NCBI GenBank assembly: GCA_025357875.1
Contig: JANYLK010000225.1
Span: forward strand, 38,773-102,772
Direction of reading: 5' to 3'
Source: Granulicella sp.
GTDB taxonomy: Bacteria > Acidobacteriota > Terriglobia > Terriglobales > Acidobacteriaceae
Length of the DNA stretch: 64,000 nucleotides
Each line of letters starts with the position of its first letter. Within the stretch, counting starts at the first letter, position 1. The notes under the pieces were generated by a model. That model searched no databases and had not been told where the DNA came from. It worked only from the letters and a program-made list of their open reading frames with translations. The translations under genes were made by a program, and so were the position numbers. Positions 45,307-55,830 of this stretch are shown in pieces.

Positions 45307-46212
45307 ATGAAACCATCAATCACTACCATCGTTCCGATGAGAATGCGAGAATTAGCTGTGACCAATCTTCGGTGTGCGTTGGCGGTTGCAATGGTCCTGC
45401 TTGTTGCGCCTGCGGTGCGCGGGCAGGCGACTGAGTTCTCGATCAGGAAGCAGCTTGCGGGTCTGCGCGCAGTTCCTGATGCGCAGCGACCGGTGACCAC
45501 CATGCGGATTGCGATGGAGATTCGCTCACTTCCCGCCGGGATATCGAAGTTGAAATTAGCGGATTTGCTGACGCATCTCTCGACCGAGGGTGATCCCGGG
45601 CATCAGACGCTGCAGGCGGTGGCCGATACGCTTGTGCAGGCGTTGAAGGAGTCGCCGTTGTCGGAGAAGAACGATGTACCCGCCATGCCATACTCGGATC
45701 TGGCTAAGCTGCAGCGGTATGAAGGGGTGACCACAGACTTCACGGATCCGTTGCTGACCAAAGCCAGGGAAATCCTCGCGGTGAACGACGCCGATGTTCA
45801 AAAGGCCGACTTTACGCTGACAGACCTGAAAGGTAAAAAGGTTACGCTGTCGGCGTTGAAAGGCAAGATTGTCGTAGTCAATTTCTGGGCGACGTGGTGT
45901 CCTCCATGCAGGAAAGAAATGGGCGACCTTGATTTGATCTACGCGCACTACCAGTCGCAGGGATTGGTAGTGCTGTCGATTTCAAACGAGAATCCGTTTA
46001 CGGTGGGCTCGTACATTTCGGGGACTAATTATCATCCGCCGGTTTTGCTGGATGACGGAGGCAAGGTGGGTAAGGAGTTTCACGTCGACGGACTGCCGAG
46101 GACATTTGTGTTCGACCGCGATGGGAAGCTGGTTGCGGAGTCGATCGATATGCGGACGCAGCGACAGTTTGTAGAGATGCTCGCTAAGGCGGGTTTGCAA
46201 ACGGGCAAGTAA
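45307..46212 (+). CDS. TlpA-like thioredoxin-fold protein, exported
   Basis: 301-residue protein with an N-terminal hydrophobic segment (CALAVAMVLLVAPAVRGQ) for export. A helical region at about 45-160 precedes the thioredoxin domain at about 165-300. The redox motif is FWATWCPPCRKEM, with the cis-Pro in GLPRTFVFDRDG. TlpA/ResA-type proteins reduce disulfides in the periplasm, for instance in cytochrome maturation. ATG 45307 is the first start; ATG 45337 and 45343 are alternatives. Confidence 0.88.
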   Translation: MKPSITTIVPMRMRELAVTNLRCALAVAMVLLVAPAVRGQATEFSIRKQLAGLRAVPDAQRPVTTMRIAMEIRSLPAGISKLKLADLLTHLSTEGDPGHQTLQAVADTLVQALKESPLSEKNDVPAMPYSDLAKLQRYEGVTTDFTDPLLTKAREILAVNDADVQKADFTLTDLKGKKVTLSALKGKIVVVNFWATWCPPCRKEMGDLDLIYAHYQSQGLVVLSISNENPFTVGSYISGTNYHPPVLLDDGGKVGKEFHVDGLPRTFVFDRDGKLVAESIDMRTQRQFVEMLAKAGLQTGK

Positions 46213-46229
46213 GTTGGCGCGGAGTTTGT

Positions 46230-46260
46230 GGCCTTCGCGGGTTAATACCCAACGAAGGCC
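46230..46260. terminator. Bidirectional terminator-like hairpin
   Basis: GGCCTTCG (46230-46237) pairs with CGAAGGCC (46253-46260), with an inner GGGT/ACCC stem. It sits in the 55-base gap between convergent genes. There is no strong T tract on either side. Confidence 0.55.
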
Positions 46261-46267
46261 CTGTTAG

Positions 46268-46840
46268 TTAAGCGCGAACTTTTCTGCGAACCGCTTGCAG
46301 GATTCCGATCATCCCAGTTCCCAGAAGCACGAATCCTCCAGGTTCCGGCGTCGGCGAGATGGTTCCCCGGATTTCTCCTGCCGGAAAGCTGGAATCGTGA
46401 ATGTTGGCGTAAGCCAGTCCGCTATTAAAGCCGGCGATAAGGGCGGCCTCGGCACCTGCAGCGGTCCCACCCTCAAGGGCGAGAAAACCGGAAGTATAGA
46501 TTGCAGACGAGGTTAAGTCGAAGGTGTGGGAATAGGTACCTGACGTAGTTGTTGGAAACCCGCTAAACGGAACCGCTACCATAGCAGAGCTGCTAGCAGA
46601 GGAGCAGCAGTGTATGTGGGCTCCGGTCGCTGGCGCAGAGAGCCCGCTATACGATTCGAGAACGCTGAGCGAATCGCCGGTGAGCGTAAACATAGCCGTA
46701 CCGGATGCCAAACTTGCATTCGATGGTACTTCGTTGGCCCCTTTGAGGGTTGTACTGTAGGTGATAGTCGCAGCGTTAGCAGGCAAGGCAAGCGCTAGAG
46801 CAAGAAATAGCGCACCGGTCGATATGAAACTCTTATGCAT
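46268..46840 (-). CDS. CHRD-domain protein with PEP-CTERM sorting signal
   Basis: 190-residue exported protein. The signal peptide is MHKSFISTGALFLALALALP-like, with cleavage near ANA. A CHRD domain follows (LKGANEVPSNASLASGTAMFTL, THIHCCSSA-like HIHCCSSASSS, HDSSFPAGEIRG). The C-terminus has PTPEPGGFVLLGTGMIGILQ and then a basic tail, a PEP-CTERM exosortase signal. It is probably processed by an exosortase and exported to the surface or matrix. No exosortase gene is in the window. Confidence 0.88.
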   Translation of the reverse strand: MHKSFISTGALFLALALALPANAATITYSTTLKGANEVPSNASLASGTAMFTLTGDSLSVLESYSGLSAPATGAHIHCCSSASSSAMVAVPFSGFPTTTSGTYSHTFDLTSSAIYTSGFLALEGGTAAGAEAALIAGFNSGLAYANIHDSSFPAGEIRGTISPTPEPGGFVLLGTGMIGILQAVRRKVRA

Positions 46841-47062
46841 GGTTTTTCCCTGTGTCGCCGTGGACGACGGTAAAGAGCGGACATCTAAACGGTCACAATT
46901 TACATTGACACCGCGAGGTTTGAGTGGCCAAAACGTGTCTGCTCTGTTTTACGGTTGGAGCGACTCTCGAATGTGAGATGCTGGCGAGGGCGCGATTGGT
47001 AGCCTTGAGTAGCTACCGAAAAAGAGCGCAAGGATAGCTGACCGATTTGATGACGGAGTGAG

Positions 47063-48262
47063 ATGACGACACGCAGCGACACAGAGCAGTACACGCTGAA
47101 TACGAACGAGACGGCAAGGCTGGGGTGGATGGCGCTGATGTTGACGCCGGAGATGGGGCCAATGCGAATTGGAAAAGCGATGGCTCGGCTGGGTGCGGCG
47201 GAGCGCGTGTTTGAGGCTTCGCTGACCGAGCTTGAGGGTGCGGGTTTGCCGGCGCGAGCGGCGCAATTTGTATTTGAGGGATGTGCCTTCAAGGCTGCGG
47301 AGGACGAGGCGAAGCGGGTTGCGGACGTTGGAGGGTGTTTCCTGACACGTGGGGATGCGGCTTATCCGGAGCGACTGCTTGAGATCTACGATCCGCCGGC
47401 AGTGATTTGGATTCGCGGCAACGCCGAACTGCTCCCGCGGCCTGGAATTGCGGTGGTAGGGACTCGGCAGCCTTCGCCATATGGGCTGGGGATGGCGGAG
47501 ATGCTGTCGCGCGATCTGGCGAACCGGCGGCTGACTATATTAAGCGGCATGGCGCGGGGGGTGGATTCGGCAGCGCACAAGGGCGCTCTCGACGCGGGCG
47601 GGAAGACCGTAGCGGTGTGGGGGACCGGCATCGACGTGGTGTACCCGAAGGAGAACAAGAAGCTCGCGGAGAGGATTGTGGAATCGGGTGGGACGATCGT
47701 GAGCGAGTATCGGCTAGGGACCTTTCCAGCGCCGCAGAATTTTCCTTTGCGCAATCGGATTTTGAGTGGGATGAGTGTCGGCGTGCTAGTGGTGGAGGCG
47801 GGCGAGTACTCGGGCACGCGCATCACTGCGCGGTGCGCGATGGAGCAGAATCGTGATGTGTACGCGGTGCCGGGGAACGTGACTAATAAAAATTCATGGG
47901 GTCCTAACACGTTGATCAAGCAGGGTGCTAAGCTCACGGCGACGTGGGAGGATGTGTGGGAGGATCTGCCTTCTAACGTGAAACGCAAGCTCGAAGAGGA
48001 GATGCAGGCGGCGGGGCAGATTGAATCGAGAGTGGGCGGGGCCGCATCTTTATTTAGTAGAGACGACGATAGGCCCCTTCCTGAACATGAGCGCCTGGTA
48101 CTGGACAAGCTTCGGCGAGATGAGTCGATCCAACTCGATGAGTTGATCGAGGGGCTTGAAGGTCAGCTAGGTTCAGCGGAGATATTTACTGCGCTGTTCG
48201 AACTGGAACTGAGTGGGCGCGTGAAGCAGATGCCGGGGAAGAATTACTTACGTCGCTTCTGA
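47063..48262 (+). CDS. dprA: DNA processing protein DprA
   Basis: 399-residue DprA that loads RecA on incoming single-stranded DNA in natural transformation. A helical SAM-like N-terminal domain at about 15-90 is followed by the extended Rossmann fold: GIAVVGTRQPSPYG, ILSGMARGVDSAAHKGAL, AVWGTGIDVVYP, FPLRNRILSGMS, VVEAGEYSGTRIT and YAVPGNV. A winged-helix domain is near 330-395. It is upstream of topA, a common order in bacteria. Confidence 0.94.
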   Translation: MTTRSDTEQYTLNTNETARLGWMALMLTPEMGPMRIGKAMARLGAAERVFEASLTELEGAGLPARAAQFVFEGCAFKAAEDEAKRVADVGGCFLTRGDAAYPERLLEIYDPPAVIWIRGNAELLPRPGIAVVGTRQPSPYGLGMAEMLSRDLANRRLTILSGMARGVDSAAHKGALDAGGKTVAVWGTGIDVVYPKENKKLAERIVESGGTIVSEYRLGTFPAPQNFPLRNRILSGMSVGVLVVEAGEYSGTRITARCAMEQNRDVYAVPGNVTNKNSWGPNTLIKQGAKLTATWEDVWEDLPSNVKRKLEEEMQAAGQIESRVGGAASLFSRDDDRPLPEHERLVLDKLRRDESIQLDELIEGLEGQLGSAEIFTALFELELSGRVKQMPGKNYLRRF

Positions 48263-48558
48263 CGAGCAACCATAAGAGATTGCCATGAATTTGCACCGAT
48301 GGACACGGATCAAGAGCATGTCTTTCGAATGATTTGGTTTGCTTGGGGGAACGCGGCTGTGGACCGGCGCGGGTCGGCAACGATATGAAACGGAATTGAA
48401 GAATGGGAGTCTATGGGTGTAGATTCTCGACTGGCAGTTGTGCCTTTTCCGAAGTGGGTGGGTTCGCTTGTTTTGCGGTTCCGTGTTAGGTTCGCATTTG
48501 AAACGTGGAGGACGAAGGTTGTCTTCCTGCAATGTGTTTTGGAGTTTGAAGGGAACGA

Positions 48559-51468
48559 ATGGCAAAGTCACTTGTGATCGTGGAATCGCCGGCGAAGGCG
48601 AAGACGATCAATAAATATCTCGGCAGCGATTACCTGGTGGAGGCGTCGATTGGCCACATCATGGACCTGCCAAAGAACGACATTGGTGTGGAACTTTTGC
48701 ATCGGACGTTTGCGCCGACGCTCATTGTCTCTCCGGGCAAAGAGAAGGTTGTGGATCGTCTGAAGAAGCTGGCGGCGAAGGCAGACTGGGTTTATCTGGC
48801 GCCCGATCCGGATCGCGAAGGTGAGGCAATTGCTGCGCATCTCTCGATGCAGTTGAAGCCGATGATGAAGGACAAGTCGAAGCTGCGGCGTGTAACGTTC
48901 AACGAGATTACGCAGAAAGCGGTGAAGGCTGCGTTCCTGCACTCGCGCGATGTGGATGAAAACCTGGTGGACGCGCAGCAGACTCGGCGTGTGCTGGATC
49001 GGCTGGTGGGGTATCAGATCTCGCCTTTGCTTTGGGATAAAGTCCGGCGCGGACTGAGTGCAGGCCGGGTGCAGACTGTCGCGCTGCGGTTGATTGTGGA
49101 ACGCGAGCAGGAGATCAACGACTTCAAGCCTGTCGAGTACTGGACGGTAGAAGCTGAACTTGACGCCGGCAAAGGTCGGCAGACGTTTGCGGCGAAGCTG
49201 GTGGGCGTGAACGGCGAGTCCCTGCGTGTTGCGAACGGCACAGACAAAGACGGCAAGGAGATATTTCTTGCGAACGCGCTCCCTGACAAGGAGGCGACGG
49301 ATGAAGTTGTCGCGCAGCTTGAGCAGGCAAAGTGGCGTGTGCGTTCAGTGGAGAAGAAGGAACGCAGGCGAAATCCTTCGGCTCCGTATACGACGAGCAA
49401 GCTGCAACAGGATGCATCGAGCCGGCTGGGCTTCAATGTGCGGCGCACCATGGGCGTGGCGCAGCGTTTATATGAAGGCGTTGAGATTGGGAATGAGGGC
49501 ACGGTCGGCCTGATCACGTATATGAGGACCGATTCAATACGCGTGAGTCCGGACGCGGTGATTGAGGCTCGCGAATACATTTCGAAGCTTGGTCCGAAAT
49601 ATTTGCCTGACAAAACAGTTGAGTACAAGGGGAAGAAGGACGCGCAGGACGCGCATGAAGCCATTCGTCCGACCAGCGTGTCGTTCACTCCGGAGTCGAT
49701 TCGCCGGTATCTGAGCGATGAGCAGTTTCGACTATACCGGTTGATCTGGCAACGGTTTGTTTCGAGCCAGATGACGCAGGCGATCTTCGACCAGACGACG
49801 GTAGACATTGAGGCGAAAGCGGATCACTCTTATGATTTCCGCGTGACCGGAAGTGTGCTTAAGTTCGACGGCTTCCTGAAGTTTGAGGAAGAAGATAAGC
49901 GGACGCGGGAGGCTGCAAGGCGGCAGGCTTCAAAGGAAGAGGAGGCACAGGCCGGGAAGCTGGCGCGTGAGGCTGCTGAGGGTGGGCCCGCCGAAGGCGA
50001 TGAGGGCGAATCGGATCGCAGGCTGCCGGAGTTGAGTGATGGCGAGGCTCTCCGGCTAGAGAAGCTTGCGCCGGAACAGAAATTCACGCAACCGCCGCCA
50101 CGCTTCAACGAAGCGAGCCTGGTGAAGGTGCTGGAAGAGCGGGGAATTGGGCGACCGTCGACGTATGCCTCCATCATTAATACGATTCAAGATCGCGACT
50201 ACGTCAAGAAGATCCAAGCCAAGTTTGTGCCGACGGAGATTGGCACCGTAGTGACGGGCCTATTGGTAAAGAATTTTCCGTACATCTTTGATCCGCAATA
50301 TACGGCCAAGCTAGAGACGGAACTAGATGCGGTGGAGGATGGCCAGGAACGTTGGACAGATTTGTTGAACGGCTTCTATGACCACTTTGAGAAGGAACTT
50401 GTTGTCGCAGGCAAGAACATGGAAGACATCAAGCGCATGGAGCATGCGACAACGGAGACCTGTGATAAGTGCGGCAGCAAGCTGATTCTGAAGTGGGGCA
50501 AATTTGGGAGCTTCTATTCGTGCTCGAACTTCACCAGGCTAAAGCCGATTACGGTTGCTGCCGGGCCGTGGAAGAAGGATGCGAAGGCGGTGACGAAGAA
50601 GATCACGACGGCGCTAAGTTTTCCGATGACCGTGAAGGCGATGATTGAGGATGTGACGGAGTTCGCGCAAGACGTGGCTGACGCGAAGGAGATGGGAGCG
50701 GCGGTCGAACTGGCGCAGCGTGCGGGCAAGAAGGTTACCGTGGAGCAGGTGAGTTGCGACTTCACCAAGGAGAACTTCGCAGCGAAGCCAGACCTAAGCG
50801 CTCCGGGCGCGGACGATGTGCCCGAGGAGGAGTTCTGCGATAACTGTGGCAAGACAATGGTGCTGAAGAATGGGCCTTGGGGACCATTTATGAGCTGTCC
50901 GGACTACTCGGCCGATCCGCCGTGCAAGACGATCCGCAAGCTGACGCAGAAGGTGCAGCAAAAGCCACCGGTAGTGTTGGAGGAGATGTGTCCGAAGTGC
51001 GGCAAGCCCTTGCTATTGCGCGACGGCCAGTACGGCGAGTTCATCGCGTGCAGCGGTTATCCGAAGTGCAAGTACGTGAAGCAGGAGCTGCTGGAGGTAC
51101 CGTGCCCGAAGGACGGCGGCGACATCGCGGTGCGCAAGACCAAGCGTGGCGACACGTTCTATGGCTGCGTGAATTACCCTAAGTGCGATTTCGCCAGCAA
51201 CCTGAAGCTGGTGAATAAAGAGTGCCCCAAGTGCGATAGCGCGTACCTGCTCGAGGTGGCGAACGCCAAGGGGACGTTCCTGGTGTGCCCAAACAATCGG
51301 GAAGCATTGCCCAAGCGGCGTCCGAAGAAGGGCGCGAAAATTGAGGCCCCCACGACTCCGGAGTGTAGTTATCAGAAGAAGGTCGGGCCGCCTGCCTCGG
51401 AGACAGTGCCGGTGTTGGGACTGCCGGATCCGGAGAAGACGCGCCCGATGGTGGAGAGCGTAGCGTAG
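48559..51468 (+). CDS. topA: DNA topoisomerase I
   Basis: 969-residue type IA topoisomerase that relaxes negative supercoils. The TOPRIM domain has LVIVESPAKAKTINKYLG and PDPDREGEAIAAH. The active-site Tyr321 lies in TYMRTDSIRV. PSTYASIINTIQDR and the core follow. The C-terminal part has several Cys4 zinc ribbons: TCDKCGSKLIL, FCDNCGKTMVL, MCPKCGKPLLL, VPCPKDGGDI and ECPKCDSAYLL. The first ribbon has an atypical second half (CSNFTRLKP), with no fourth Cys, and the CPKDGG ribbon lacks its second Cys. Length is above the E. coli enzyme. Confidence 0.95.
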   Translation: MAKSLVIVESPAKAKTINKYLGSDYLVEASIGHIMDLPKNDIGVELLHRTFAPTLIVSPGKEKVVDRLKKLAAKADWVYLAPDPDREGEAIAAHLSMQLKPMMKDKSKLRRVTFNEITQKAVKAAFLHSRDVDENLVDAQQTRRVLDRLVGYQISPLLWDKVRRGLSAGRVQTVALRLIVEREQEINDFKPVEYWTVEAELDAGKGRQTFAAKLVGVNGESLRVANGTDKDGKEIFLANALPDKEATDEVVAQLEQAKWRVRSVEKKERRRNPSAPYTTSKLQQDASSRLGFNVRRTMGVAQRLYEGVEIGNEGTVGLITYMRTDSIRVSPDAVIEAREYISKLGPKYLPDKTVEYKGKKDAQDAHEAIRPTSVSFTPESIRRYLSDEQFRLYRLIWQRFVSSQMTQAIFDQTTVDIEAKADHSYDFRVTGSVLKFDGFLKFEEEDKRTREAARRQASKEEEAQAGKLAREAAEGGPAEGDEGESDRRLPELSDGEALRLEKLAPEQKFTQPPPRFNEASLVKVLEERGIGRPSTYASIINTIQDRDYVKKIQAKFVPTEIGTVVTGLLVKNFPYIFDPQYTAKLETELDAVEDGQERWTDLLNGFYDHFEKELVVAGKNMEDIKRMEHATTETCDKCGSKLILKWGKFGSFYSCSNFTRLKPITVAAGPWKKDAKAVTKKITTALSFPMTVKAMIEDVTEFAQDVADAKEMGAAVELAQRAGKKVTVEQVSCDFTKENFAAKPDLSAPGADDVPEEEFCDNCGKTMVLKNGPWGPFMSCPDYSADPPCKTIRKLTQKVQQKPPVVLEEMCPKCGKPLLLRDGQYGEFIACSGYPKCKYVKQELLEVPCPKDGGDIAVRKTKRGDTFYGCVNYPKCDFASNLKLVNKECPKCDSAYLLEVANAKGTFLVCPNNREALPKRRPKKGAKIEAPTTPECSYQKKVGPPASETVPVLGLPDPEKTRPMVESVA

Positions 51469-51498
51469 TCTTGGATGTTCGCAAGAAAGAGGTCGAAG

Positions 51499-51924
51499 AT
51501 GGCGACGACGGCAGATGCAGAGGTAGTGATGCGGCTTTACGATTTGCGGCGGGAAGAGACGCTGCGTAAGGCTCGTCGATTTATGGTGTTTGAGTTCAAG
51601 CCGAAGACGCTGGAGGAGTTGCGGGCAGTTTCGCGGGACGTAGGTGCGAAGGAAAACGCGTTCTGGCGACAGGCCATCAGCTACTGGGAGATGGCGGCGT
51701 CTTTCGTACTTCAGGGTGCGGTAGATGCCGATCTTTTCTTTGACTCCAATGGAGAGGGAATTCTGCTGTACGCCAAGTTCCATCATTTTCATGCGGAGAC
51801 GGAAAAGGCGTCTGGCAATCCCTTCATGAGGCACACCGCTGAACTCATTACAAAATATCCAACTGCGATGGCTCTTTATGAGATGTTTTTGAAGACGTTT
51901 GGACCGGGGAAAGCGAGTCACTAA
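51499..51924 (+). CDS. Conserved hypothetical protein
   Basis: 141-residue soluble protein that I do not recognise. ATG 51499 has AGAGG upstream; the frame begins eight codons earlier. It is helical and charged, with EVVMRLYDLRREETLRKAR at the start and FWRQAISYWEMAASFVLQGAVDADLFF in the middle. The layout is typical of a small regulatory or scaffold protein, but no catalytic motif is seen. It follows topA by 30 bases and may be in the same transcript. Confidence 0.65.
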   Translation: MATTADAEVVMRLYDLRREETLRKARRFMVFEFKPKTLEELRAVSRDVGAKENAFWRQAISYWEMAASFVLQGAVDADLFFDSNGEGILLYAKFHHFHAETEKASGNPFMRHTAELITKYPTAMALYEMFLKTFGPGKASH

Positions 51925-52145
51925 GATGCTTGGAGATCTGAGTTCAAGCAGTCGAACACTTACGTTGGAGTGATCAGGTACATGCCGACCGGTCGAGGTG
52001 ATTACGGCCACCGGCCCTGCTCTTTTCCCTTTAAGGTACATTTCTGCTACAACTGAACGGTGGTGTTCGGGGTTACGGATCCGGAGTCGCCGCCCCGCTC
52101 GTTGCGTGCGGCGCCGGTAACTTATTGAAAGAACGCGGGATTGAT

Positions 52146-52433
52146 ATGGCTAAAGCAATTTGGAACGGGCAGACCCTCGCTGAAAGCGACAAGTACGAGA
52201 CAGTTGAGGGAAACATCTATTTCCCTGACGAGTCGGTGAATCGGGAATACTTTAAGGCGAGTTCGACCACTTCGAGTTGCCCATGGAAGGGGCAGGCCCG
52301 GTATTACACCTTGGTGGTGGATGGCCAGGAGAATCCGGATGCCGCGTGGTATTACCCTGATCCGAAGCCTGCAGCACGCAGCGTAAAGCATCACGTGGCA
52401 TTCTGGCGCGGCGTCGAAGTGACAACGACTTAG
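52146..52433 (+). CDS. DUF427 domain protein
   Basis: 95-residue single-domain protein: MAKAIWNGQTLAESDKYETVEGNIYF, KGQARYYTLVVDG, DAAWYYPDPKPAA and VAFWRGVEV, all DUF427 hallmarks. ATG 52146 follows GGGATTGAT; a start seven codons upstream is less likely. The family has a small barrel fold and no proven function; the paired aromatic and Pro motifs suggest ligand binding. Confidence 0.88.
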   Translation: MAKAIWNGQTLAESDKYETVEGNIYFPDESVNREYFKASSTTSSCPWKGQARYYTLVVDGQENPDAAWYYPDPKPAARSVKHHVAFWRGVEVTTT

Positions 52434-52467
52434 CTCGTTCCGCGACGACCTAATGGCGGTTCGACGA

Positions 52468-53940
52468 TCAATAAGCCTCGGCGCGCTCAACGGGGATACG
52501 TACCTGGAAGCAAGTGTTGCCAGGTTTGGAATTAACCGCAACCGAGCCATTGTGTTTCGAGACGATACGATTGACCGCATCCAGACCGAGCCCGAGGCCC
52601 TGGCCTGGCGGTTTCGTGGTGTAGAACGGCTCGAAGATGCGTGAAGCGATTCCGGGTGGAATTTCTGGACCGTCATTCATAATTTCAACGGAAACCATTT
52701 TGCCGATCGCTCTGGTCTTGAGGCTGAGTGTTCCTGAGTCTTTCATCGCGTCGAGCGCGTTCGCAATCAACTCAGTCCAAACCTGATTAAGCTCGCTGCC
52801 GTAAGCGCTAATCAAAGGTAAATTGGGATCGTACTTTCGCTCGACGATGACGTGCTGAAGGCGCGAATTCAACATTGTTAGGGTCGTGTCCAGGGACTGG
52901 GCGAGGTCGATCTCCTGGATGGGCGCCTGATCCATGTAGGAATAATCCTTGATTGCGGAGATGAAGTCGAAGATGCGGACGGTGGAGTTAACGACGGTCT
53001 CGGCCATGCGCTCTACGCGCAGCGAGCTGGAAAAGGCGGCCGCAGAGATGGCAAGCGCGTCGGGCGACAGCATGGTCGCGAGCTCTTCAAGATGGGAAAG
53101 CGTCATCGGAGATTCGGCGACGACTGAGGCGATGGCCCAGGCTTCGGGGATGCCGCGTCGCTCAAACCAAGCGCGGAACATCTCTTCGCGATCGCTTAGG
53201 TCGAGCGGGTTATCGGGGAGGATAGCACGGCTCGAATACCCGGCCATCTTTTCGCGGGTGCGCCTGGCCCAATCCTGATATAGCTCGTACTGACCAGTTG
53301 TGGCGAGGGTAGCGCCAAGCTGCTGTTTCTGGTCGCCAAAGTTGCGTAGCTCGCCGAACAAGCTTGCGGCTGATCGCTGCGCAGCCGAGGCCGGATTATT
53401 AAGTTCGTGGGCGAGATTCGCAGCTAGTTTGCCGAGGGCGGTAAGCTTTTCGGCCTGCATCTCGATCCGGGTGACCTCGCGGACGCGATTGAGCAGCACC
53501 GATACGCTGCGCTGGCTCATGGAAGGGATGGCCAAGAGCATCGCCGGAAAATTTTCCTTGAGGATGTCGAGAGTCCACACCTCGCCGACTGTATAGCCCG
53601 ATCCGCCGTAGCCTTTCATGCGCGAGAAGGGCAGGATTCCAGACATTTGGCCCATGCGGGCAATCAAGAAGGAGACGTTTCCGGTCTGGGCTCGGCGTAT
53701 GTGGACCTCGCCGCGGAGCATGATGTTCATGCCGATTGGCGCATCACCTTCGCGGAAGATCATAACGCCCGGACCGATCTTGCGCTCAATGCCATTGTGA
53801 GCGAGCCATAAGTAATCTTGATCGGACATGCCGTCGAGCGCGGGAACGCCGCGAAGGGCGGCAACTATTTCCTCCGGCGGCGTGCGCTGCTCTGGCGGAA
53901 GGACGCCCGCCTCAAGGTCTAGTTCGGAAGAGGTCTCCAT
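52468..53940 (-). CDS. Histidine kinase with cyclic-nucleotide-binding-like sensor
   Basis: 490-residue cytosolic sensor kinase. A cNMP-binding-like fold is at about 35-150 (KIGPGVMIFREGDAPIGMNIMLRGEVHIRR). The dimerisation/phosphotransfer helix carries His178 in GKLAANLAHELNNPAS. A roughly 170-residue region with no clear domain separates it from the HATPase domain at about 370-485 (WTELIANALDAMK, GLGLGLDAVNRIV). No membrane helix is present. The cNMP pocket lacks an obvious phosphate-binding Arg, so it may sense something else. No response regulator is adjacent, so the partner is unknown. Confidence 0.85.
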   Translation of the reverse strand: METSSELDLEAGVLPPEQRTPPEEIVAALRGVPALDGMSDQDYLWLAHNGIERKIGPGVMIFREGDAPIGMNIMLRGEVHIRRAQTGNVSFLIARMGQMSGILPFSRMKGYGGSGYTVGEVWTLDILKENFPAMLLAIPSMSQRSVSVLLNRVREVTRIEMQAEKLTALGKLAANLAHELNNPASAAQRSAASLFGELRNFGDQKQQLGATLATTGQYELYQDWARRTREKMAGYSSRAILPDNPLDLSDREEMFRAWFERRGIPEAWAIASVVAESPMTLSHLEELATMLSPDALAISAAAFSSSLRVERMAETVVNSTVRIFDFISAIKDYSYMDQAPIQEIDLAQSLDTTLTMLNSRLQHVIVERKYDPNLPLISAYGSELNQVWTELIANALDAMKDSGTLSLKTRAIGKMVSVEIMNDGPEIPPGIASRIFEPFYTTKPPGQGLGLGLDAVNRIVSKHNGSVAVNSKPGNTCFQVRIPVERAEAY

Positions 53941-53966
53941 GGATGTCGAGTTTACCTTGATCAGAC

Positions 53967-53998
53967 AAAAGGAAGGGCCTGCACGCAGGTCCTTTTTT
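53967..53998 (-). terminator. Hairpin between DUF4174 and histidine kinase genes
   Basis: AAAAGGA (53967-53973) pairs with TCCTTTT (53990-53996), around an inner CCTGC/GCAGG stem. On the minus strand the stem ends in TTCCTTTT. It could end the DUF4174 transcript before the kinase gene. Confidence 0.5.
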
Positions 53999-54045
53999 AG
54001 GAAAGCTGCATAGACGCCCTTGGTTGCCCAGTTGGGAGCGATGGT

Positions 54046-54474
54046 CTAGTGCCAGGGTGGCAAAGCGTCCAGGCTTGCAACTAACTCATGGATGTCGACC
54101 GGGATCGCCGAGCGAATCTGCTGCTTGCCGTTCTCGTCGACCAAGATGACGAGGAAGTCACCGGGCCGAACCTGGTACTTGCTGCGCGCTTGCGCCTGTT
54201 CGGCTGCTGTACCGACGGGCAAGTTCTCAAAGCTGAACTTTTCCTCGCCATATTTCGAAGCAGTCGAGATGGGGACGAAGACGGTGTTTCGCGCAGACAG
54301 CTCGAAGCTATGGCGCTGGATGAGGTCCACCTGCAATCTGAAATTGGGGCTGTTGGCATCGGGCGCGAAGACAATCAGCATGCGCGAATTGCTTTGTAGC
54401 TGGACGAGCGATGGAGGTTCCTGAGCAGTGCAGGTACCAAGCAGAACCAAGAGTAAAAGGGGCAGTTTCAGCAT
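54046..54474 (-). CDS. DUF4174-like exported protein
   Basis: 142-residue protein with signal peptide MLKLPLLLLVLLGTCTAQ. The body has a thioredoxin-like layout: MLIVFAPDANSPNFRLQVDL, NTVFVPIS, and YQVRPGDFLVILVDENGKQQIR, then DIHELVASLDALP at the end, as in DUF4174. No Cys pair is present after the signal, so it is not a redox enzyme. Function is unknown. Confidence 0.75.
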   Translation of the reverse strand: MLKLPLLLLVLLGTCTAQEPPSLVQLQSNSRMLIVFAPDANSPNFRLQVDLIQRHSFELSARNTVFVPISTASKYGEEKFSFENLPVGTAAEQAQARSKYQVRPGDFLVILVDENGKQQIRSAIPVDIHELVASLDALPPWH

Positions 54475-54765
54475 AGGGGTGGTGCTCCTTGAAATAATAG
54501 GGCCTGCCCAGAAATGTGGGGAATGACACGATCAGGTTATATGACTTTTTTTGAAGCTAACATGCGGCGTGCGAATTCCAATGACGGAAAATCGGGTTTG
54601 GTGCGAATCTTTGGTAATCCGTAACTGGTTATTTTTCCTATCGATAACAGCAAGAAGCGTAGTTAATACGAGTCAAGGCGTACCCAAAAATACCCCATTC
54701 TTCCGGTAGTGGACGACCTGCACGGAGAAAGGGGTACTTGGTTGGTAACAATCCCAGGTTTAAGG

Positions 54766-55830
<1,065 letters not shown>

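Noticed and set aside
46280..46840. CHRD protein as a Cu/Zn superoxide dismutase
   Set aside because: The HIH motif near CC and the PAGEIRG end fit CHRD; the SOD metal-ligand set is absent.
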